From assembly GCA_002291875.1 (NCBI GenBank), contig DBAV01000122.1, forward strand, positions 1 to 11,050: a DNA stretch of 11,050 nt, read 5' to 3'. The notes under the pieces are model-generated. The model saw only the letters and a list, made by a program, of their open reading frames with translations. It had not been told where the DNA came from and did no database searches. The translations under genes were made by a program, and so were the position numbers. Source of the stretch: Hyphomonadaceae bacterium UBA1001. GTDB taxonomy: Bacteria > Pseudomonadota > Alphaproteobacteria > Caulobacterales > Aquidulcibacteraceae. This document shows, in pieces, positions 7,057 to 11,050 of this stretch. Position 1 is the first letter of the stretch. Every line of letters begins with the position of its first letter.

Positions 7057-7731
7057 TCACGCCGCGGGGGCGGCGAGCACGAGAAAGGCGCGGGCGGCGG
7101 CGCGCGCGCGGGAGTCGGGGTCGCTGAGAGTCTGGCCGGCCGCCTCGCCCAGCAGCACGCGGATCTGGGTATCGGCGATGACCAGGCCGAACAGCAGGGA
7201 AAACGCGCGGGCGTCGTCGAGGCCGATCAGCCCCGCCTCGCGCGCCCGGGCGAACAGCGGGGCGAGGCGGGCCGCGATGGCACGGGGCCCGTTCTCCAGC
7301 ACGATCCCGCCCAGGGTCGGGGGGGCGTGGCCGTCGCTGCGCCGCCCGGCCGCCCCGATCGCCAGCCGGTTCAGCGCGATCGAGGCGGGGCCGGTCACCG
7401 TGGTGATCCAGCGCCGGGCCAGGTTTTCCAGCGCAGCCTCCAGCGTGGCCGCATCCAGAGGCCCCTCCGGCAGGTCCGGCAGCGCAACCTTGGCGGCCTG
7501 CCAGCGCACGGCGGCGACGATCAGGCCCTCGCGGTCGCCGAACCAGCGATAGAGCGTCTCCTTGGACACCCCCAGCGCGCGCGCCAGCGCCGTCATGGAA
7601 AACCCGTCCCCCTCGCGCGCCATGACCGCCAGTGTGCCCTCCAGCACGGCGGCGCGGCGGGTCTCGCGGCCGGTGTCGCCCGGCGGTCGCCCACGGCGCC
7701 GCAGCGGCTTGGGCGCCGCAATGGCGGACAC
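7057..7731 (-). CDS. TetR/AcrR-family transcriptional regulator (AefR-like C-terminal domain)
   Basis: A one-component DNA-binding repressor, likely a dimer. A basic leader (LRRRGRPPG) precedes the TetR N-terminal domain; the helix-turn-helix is FSMTALARALGVSKETLYRWFGDREGLI, about residues 45-72 from this start. The rest is all-helical and resembles the AefR-like C-terminal ligand/dimer domain (FSLLFGLVIADTQIRVLLG near the end). The start GTG 7731 is preferred because GAGGAG lies 9 nt upstream, giving 224 residues; GTG 7767, 12 codons earlier, is open but poorly supported by a ribosome binding site. The gene is 32 nt upstream of ilvC on the same strand, and a perfect palindrome overlaps its promoter, so autorepression is likely and control of ilvC through read-through possible. 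The ligand is unknown. Confidence 0.88.
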   Translation of the reverse strand: MSAIAAPKPLRRRGRPPGDTGRETRRAAVLEGTLAVMAREGDGFSMTALARALGVSKETLYRWFGDREGLIVAAVRWQAAKVALPDLPEGPLDAATLEAALENLARRWITTVTGPASIALNRLAIGAAGRRSDGHAPPTLGGIVLENGPRAIAARLAPLFARAREAGLIGLDDARAFSLLFGLVIADTQIRVLLGEAAGQTLSDPDSRARAAARAFLVLAAPAA

Positions 7732-7806
7732 GCGCGCACTCTCCTCGGCTTCCCGGCCCACCGACACCCCCGATTGCTTGTCAGAACCCCTAGCGAGACA
7801 ACGCCA

Positions 7807-7842
7807 ATAATCGAACCGTACCGTTCGGTTCGATTATGTCAA
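7807..7842 (-). promoter_or_regulatory. Promoter and palindromic operator of the TetR-ilvC unit
   Basis: ATAATCGAACCG (7807-7818) and CGGTTCGATTAT (7826-7837) are perfect 12-bp inverted repeats with a 7-nt spacer. On the - strand a consensus TTGACA (-35, 7842-7837) is followed after 16 bp by TACGGT (7820-7815), a weak -10. The palindrome touches the -35 and covers the spacer and the -10, the standard layout for a TetR-family repressor blocking its own promoter. The inner direct repeat ACCGT-ACCGT spans 7815-7824. Confidence 0.75.
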
Positions 7843-7893
7843 GGCTCTATCCGAGGCAGCACCGGGTCTGCCCGCACGGCTTTGCGCGTCTTT

Positions 7894-8133
7894 CCGCGCT
7901 TGGAAGCGCGGGCTCCGGCGGCCCTGTCTTCTCCGGTCGATGATCTGGAAAAAAGCGACTTCGGAGCCCGGGCTTCCAAGCCCGGCCTTACGCGCCTATC
8001 CGCGCTTGGAAGCGCGGGCTCCGGCGGGGCGCGCTTCGATGGTCGATGATCTGGAAAAAAGCGACTTCGGAGCCCGGGCTTCCAAGCCCAGCCTTACGCG
8101 CCTATCCGCGCTTGGAAGCGCGGGCTCCGGCGG
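7894..8133. repeat. 106-bp-period array of GC-rich palindromic repeats
   Basis: Bases 7935-8027 and 8041-8133 are 93-bp direct copies differing at one position (G 7984 versus A 8090). A partial third copy, 7894-7921, keeps the same 106-bp spacing. Each full unit holds two arms of 24 bp (7962-7985 and 8000-8023; 8068-8091 and 8106-8129) that pair with few mismatches around a 14-nt loop. Each arm is itself a palindrome (CCGGGCTT-CC-AAGCCCGG and CCGCGCTT-GG-AAGCGCGG), so a cruciform or branched fold is possible. A linker with GATGATCTGGAAAAAAGCGA joins the units. An open frame crosses the array but the 106-bp period shifts frame between copies, so it is not coding. The rest of the 7768-8233 gap holds the operator and no gene. 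Confidence 0.85.
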
Positions 8134-8233
8134 CCCGGCCTTGCGCGCACAACCGCGCCCGCAGGCACGGGCGCTGGCGGCGCGCTCCGGCGGCGACTGG
8201 ACAAGGGCGGGCGGGGCGGGCAAGGCGCGGGGC

Positions 8234-8815
8234 ATGTCTTCCCCACTCCTGCGCTGGCTTGCCTTCGAGCCCCTGCGCCTCACCATCGACGATGTCCGCG
8301 CCGCCCTGAGGGCCGGGGGCTTTGACGGCACCGTGCGCAGCGACACCGACACCATGGCGGTGTTCACCCGGGCCGGCGTGCCGGTGCTGGACATCGACGT
8401 GGTGGTCAAGGGCGATGCAGACGGGCTGTTCGCCGAGGAGCTGGCCGAATTCGACGACCGGCTGGAGGATGCGCGCCCGGCCGCGAATGCCGACCGGCTG
8501 CGCACCCGCCTGCCCGAGGTGCGGACGCTGATCGCGCTGGCCCCCTATTGGGCCGAGGATGGCGAGGCGGCGGCCGAGGCGGCCGATGCGGTGCTGACGG
8601 CGGTGCGCGCGCGCACCGATGGCCTGCTGCATGTGCTGGACGAGGGGTTCTCGACGCGCGGCGGCGACCTTGTGGTGTGGGAACTGCCCGACGAGGTGGA
8701 CGGGGAATGGCGCGTGGCGCTGGTGCGCGAGGGCGGCAGCGACTGGGAGGCATTCACCCTCGACGTCGAGAACGCCGAGGCGCGCGCCGCTTTCCTGGAG
8801 GGGCGGCGCCGCTGA
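8234..8815 (+). CDS. Hypothetical acidic protein of 193 residues, family not recognised
   Basis: I do not recognise this protein. It is rich in Asp, Glu and Ala, has no signal peptide, membrane segment or metal motif, and is probably cytosolic. The N-terminal half has LTIDDVRAALRAGGFDGTVRSDTDTMAVF and VLDIDVVVKG, which reads like a small alpha/beta domain; the C-terminal half has GGDLVVWELPDEVDGEWRVALVREGGSDWEAFTLD, probably beta strands. The start is ATG 8234, with AAGG at 8222-8225 as a weak ribosome binding site. The frame is open upstream to 7940, but that part runs through the palindromic array and is not credible protein. Composition and codon use match the GC-rich neighbours. It converges on pgsA with a 63-bp gap. 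It is unlikely to share a transcript with either neighbour. Confidence 0.7.
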   Translation: MSSPLLRWLAFEPLRLTIDDVRAALRAGGFDGTVRSDTDTMAVFTRAGVPVLDIDVVVKGDADGLFAEELAEFDDRLEDARPAANADRLRTRLPEVRTLIALAPYWAEDGEAAAEAADAVLTAVRARTDGLLHVLDEGFSTRGGDLVVWELPDEVDGEWRVALVREGGSDWEAFTLDVENAEARAAFLEGRRR

Positions 8816-8839
8816 CGGCGGCTTCGGGAGCGCAGGCCT

Positions 8840-8853
8840 CCGGGCCAGCCCGG
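8840..8853. terminator. Short hairpin between convergent genes
   Basis: CCGGGC-CA-GCCCGG is a 6-bp stem lying between the stop of the 193-residue gene and the stop of pgsA. It has no T-tract. It could terminate in both directions or be a fragment of the palindromic family. Confidence 0.3.
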
Positions 8854-8878
8854 TGCATTCCGGCGGGCGCCCGGGGCG

Positions 8879-9496
8879 TCAGGCCGACCCCAGCGCCGCC
8901 TGCGTGGCCCGGGCATAGCGCCAGCCCGTCCACACCGCCAGCGCGGCGGCAATCCACACACCGATCAGACCCACCTGCATCGCACCCACGGTGTCGAAGT
9001 CCAGCCCCAGCATGGCGGCGGCCGGGGTGCAGACCAGCACCCCCAGCGCGGTCAGCTCGATCGCGGTCTTGGCCTTGGCCAGCGCGGTGGACGGCAAGGT
9101 GCGCCCCGCCGCGGCCATCCGCGTGCGCAGCCGCGACACCCACACATCGCGCCCGATCAGGGCGGCGACCGCGATCAGGTGCACCCCGCCCAGCACGCCC
9201 GTGACCACCAGCCCGATCAGTGCCCCGCCGGCAAACAGCTTGTCCACCTTGGGGTCCAGCGCCGCGCCATAGGCCGACGTGGCGTTCAGCCCCCGCGCGA
9301 TGGCCCCGTCCAGCCAGTCCGTCGTCGCGCCATAGAGATACACCCCCGCGGCCAGCAGCGCCCACACATTGTTGGTGGCATGCGCCGCCATCACCAGCGC
9401 CCCCAGCACCACCGGCCCGGCCAGCAGGCGCGACCAGGTGATGGTGTTGGGAATCCACGAGAGCCGTGCGGCGTTGGGTCCATCGGTGGCGGTCAT
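8879..9496 (-). CDS. pgsA: CDP-diacylglycerol--glycerol-3-phosphate 3-phosphatidyltransferase
   Basis: An inner-membrane enzyme that joins CDP-diacylglycerol to glycerol-3-phosphate to give phosphatidylglycerol phosphate, the committed step to phosphatidylglycerol and cardiolipin. The 205 residues carry the complete CDP-alcohol phosphotransferase signature: D60-x2-D63-G64-x2-A67-R68-x8-G77-x3-D81-x3-D85 (DWLDGAIARG...YGAALDPKVDK). About five hydrophobic segments are seen, near residues 22-40, 44-58, 87-113, 138-158 and 168-190. The start ATG 9496 has a GGGGG-type ribosome binding site just upstream and gives the usual IPNTITWSRLLAGP opening. A much longer in-frame extension through the repeat array toward 10462 is not real. 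It follows uvrC on the same strand, a common alphaproteobacterial order, but here they are 326 bp apart. PgsA is favoured over other family members by size and position beside uvrC. Confidence 0.92.
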   Translation of the reverse strand: MTATDGPNAARLSWIPNTITWSRLLAGPVVLGALVMAAHATNNVWALLAAGVYLYGATTDWLDGAIARGLNATSAYGAALDPKVDKLFAGGALIGLVVTGVLGGVHLIAVAALIGRDVWVSRLRTRMAAAGRTLPSTALAKAKTAIELTALGVLVCTPAAAMLGLDFDTVGAMQVGLIGVWIAAALAVWTGWRYARATQAALGSA

Positions 9497-9570
9497 GCCC
9501 CCGTGTCGCAGGTCGCCACCCCGCGGGCAAGGGGGCGGCACCTCGCCGCTCGCGGCGCGGTTGAGGCGGT

Positions 9571-9815
9571 AAGGCCGGGCTTGGAAGCCCGGGCTCCGAG
9601 GGGTCGAAACACGCCTCGCCGGAGCCCGCGCCTCCGGGCGCGGTTGTGCGCAAGGGCGGGCTTGGAAGCCCGCGGTCCAGGGGCGGTCTCTTTTCAGGTT
9701 CTCGACCGTGGAGACACGCCCCGCCGGAGCCCGCGCCTCCGGGCGCGGTTGTGTGCGCAAGGGCGGGCTTGGAAGCCCGCGGTCCAGGGAGGGCGGGCTT
9801 GGAAGCCCGCGGTCC
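9571..9815. repeat. Second palindromic repeat array, in the uvrC-pgsA gap
   Basis: Bases 9609-9682 and 9714-9789 are direct copies differing by one substitution and a 2-nt indel, with a period of about 105-107 bp. A 25-bp core occurs three times (9654-9678, 9761-9785, 9791-9815), and a variant core lies at 9571-9598. On the - strand the unit has the same order of elements as the array at 7894-8133 (palindrome, short loop, palindrome, GGCGGGGCG, then a GGTCGA...CTG linker), so the two arrays are the same family in opposite orientation. The remaining gap bases 9497-9570 contain only a small CGCCGC-TC-GCGGCG hairpin (9544-9557) and no gene. Confidence 0.85.
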
Positions 9816-9822
9816 GGGGGGG

Positions 9823-11050
9823 TCAGGCGGGGCGGAAGTGATCGTGGATGCGGCGGGCCAGTTCGGCGTTGATCCCGGGGGTCTGTTCGAGGTCGGCGAG
9901 GGCCGCGCGCGCCACGCCCTTGGCCGATCCGAACCGCGACAGCAAGGCGCGCTTGCGCGTCGGGCCGATGCCCTCGATCTCGTCGAGCGGATTGCGCACC
10001 ATTTCGGCGGCACGCCGGGCCCGGTGCGCGCCGATGGCAAAGCGGTGCGCCTCGTCGCGCAGGCGCTGCAGGAAGAACAGCACAGGGTCGTTGCGCTCGA
10101 GCCGGAAGGGCGGACGGCCGGGCATGTGGAAGGTCTCGCGCCCCGCATCGCGATCCACACCCTTGGCGATCGAGACGATCGGCACGTCGCGCGGGGTCAG
10201 GCCCATCTCGGCCAGCACCTCGAGCGCCACCGAAAGCTGGCCGGCCCCGCCGTCGATCACCACCAGGTCCGGCCACGGCACCTCGTCGCGCTCGAAATCG
10301 GTGCCCCCGGCGTCGGGGCCGCGGACCGCCGGGCCCTCTGCCCCGTCCTCGGCGCCGGCCGCGCTGTCCCCCTGCGCGCGCACCAGCCGACGGAAACGGC
10401 GGCGCAAAACCTCGCGCATCATGCCGAAATCGTCGCCGGGGGTGGCCTCCTTGATGGTCCACTTGCGGTACTGACCCTTGGTGAAGCCGTCCGCGCCGGC
10501 GACGATCATGGCCCCCACGGCATTGGTGCCCATGATGTGCGAGTTGTCATAGACCTCGACCCGCTCGGGCGGGGCGGCCAGGTCGAAGGCATCGGCGAGG
10601 GCCTGAAGCAGGCGCGACTGGTTGGCGCTCTCGGCCATGCGCCGCACCAGCGCCTCGCGCGCATTCTGGACCGCGCGGGCCACCACCTCCTTCTTTTCGC
10701 CGCGCTGGGGTGTGCGCACCTCGATACGGCTGCCCGCCCGCACCGACAGCGCGTCGGCCACCAGCGCCGCCCCCTCGATCTCCTCGCTGAGCAGGATCAG
10801 CTCGGGCGAGGGCTTGTCGTCATAGAACTGGGCGACGAACGCCTCCAGCACCTCCGCCGCACCGACATCGCGCTCGTGGCGGGGAAAATAGGCGCGGTTG
10901 CCCCAGTTCTGGCCGGCGCGAAAGAAAAACACCTGGATGCAGGAAAACCCGTTCTCCATGTGGATGGCGAACACGTCCGCCTCCTCGAAGGATTTCGGGT
11001 TGACCCCCTGGGCGGTGCGGATGGCGGCCAGCGCGCGGATGCGGTCGCGC
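9823..11050 (-). CDS. uvrC: UvrABC excinuclease subunit C, C-terminal part (5' end outside window)
   Basis: UvrC makes both incisions beside DNA lesions after UvrA/UvrB loading in nucleotide excision repair. The frame runs past the window edge, so 408 C-terminal residues are visible; a GTG at 10974 is internal (codons for RDRIRALAAIRTAQGVNP lie upstream). The visible part includes VFFFRAGQNWGNRAYFPR, the RNase H-like nuclease with EVYDNSH (Asp codon 10546-10548) and VVIDGGAGQL, the DEAHRFA block, and a C-terminal tandem helix-hairpin-helix (IEGIGPTRKRALLSRFGS and LEQTPGINAELARRI). A low-complexity acidic insert (GDSAAGAEDGAEGPAVRGPDAGG) separates the conserved FRRLVR and PDLVVIDGG blocks, which is longer than usual. 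The protein ends normally 7 nt from the palindromic array, which separates it from pgsA. Confidence 0.95.
   Translation of the reverse strand, partial: RDRIRALAAIRTAQGVNPKSFEEADVFAIHMENGFSCIQVFFFRAGQNWGNRAYFPRHERDVGAAEVLEAFVAQFYDDKPSPELILLSEEIEGAALVADALSVRAGSRIEVRTPQRGEKKEVVARAVQNAREALVRRMAESANQSRLLQALADAFDLAAPPERVEVYDNSHIMGTNAVGAMIVAGADGFTKGQYRKWTIKEATPGDDFGMMREVLRRRFRRLVRAQGDSAAGAEDGAEGPAVRGPDAGGTDFERDEVPWPDLVVIDGGAGQLSVALEVLAEMGLTPRDVPIVSIAKGVDRDAGRETFHMPGRPPFRLERNDPVLFFLQRLRDEAHRFAIGAHRARRAAEMVRNPLDEIEGIGPTRKRALLSRFGSAKGVARAALADLEQTPGINAELARRIHDHFRPA

Noticed and set aside
7022..7060. GTG 7060 as the ilvC start
   Set aside because: It overlaps the regulator's stop and adds residues absent from the family; ATG 7024 has AGGAG at proper spacing.
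5519..7552. 677-codon + strand open frame across the end of the restriction-modification gene, ilvC and the TetR gene
   Set aside because: It is the antisense shadow of ilvC and the regulator, which have clear motifs on the - strand; its low-complexity Arg/Gly/Ala composition is typical of GC-rich shadow frames.
7894..8133. CRISPR array
   Set aside because: Copies are 93 bp with 13-bp gaps, strongly palindromic, and number only two and a part; there are no repeat-spacer units and no cas genes.
7940..8233. Coding extension of the 193-residue gene through the repeat array
   Set aside because: The 106-bp period is not a multiple of three, so the same DNA is read in different frames in successive copies.
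9497..10462. Upstream extension of the pgsA frame through the repeats into uvrC
   Set aside because: The added sequence is a translation of the repeats and of uvrC in the wrong frame; the family start fits ATG 9496.

Overview
The window is high-GC DNA from an alphaproteobacterium, most likely Rhodobacterales or a close relative. The evidence is a gene-transfer-agent/phage-type large terminase, a class I ilvC of the alphaproteobacterial type, and uvrC followed by pgsA on one strand, a common alphaproteobacterial gene pair. No RNA genes, insertion sequences or CRISPR arrays were seen.

Left part (1-5855, all + strand): the C-terminal part of a large terminase subunit (cut by the window edge); a DUF3883 (NO VEIN C-terminal) protein with an intact PD-(D/E)XK-like motif; a SemiSWEET/MtN3 small sugar transporter; and a 1157-residue single-chain restriction-modification enzyme of the MmeI type (nuclease, adenine methyltransferase and target recognition in one polypeptide). 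No portal or capsid gene follows the terminase, and the next gene is more AT-rich. This looks like an accessory or defence islet that replaced or interrupted phage/GTA genes. The methyltransferase carries an AT-richer internal patch near its expected target-recognition region.

Middle part (5856-8233): two large GC-rich inverted repeats lie between the convergent restriction-modification and ilvC genes. ilvC (ketol-acid reductoisomerase) lies downstream of a TetR/AcrR regulator gene on the - strand, with 32 nt between them. In front of the regulator a perfect 12-bp inverted repeat overlaps a TTGACA promoter, so autoregulation is likely and ilvC may be regulated with it. Beyond the promoter is an array of palindromic repeats with a 106-bp period.

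Right part (8234-11050): an unrecognised 193-residue acidic protein on the + strand, then, convergent to it, pgsA and the C-terminal two thirds of uvrC on the - strand. A second array of the same palindromic family, in the opposite orientation, occupies most of the 326-bp uvrC-pgsA gap.

The most distinctive feature is this GC-rich palindromic repeat family. It occurs in almost every intergenic gap and shows compensatory changes in its stems. The other points worth testing are the TetR operator/ilvC arrangement and the mosaic restriction-modification gene.
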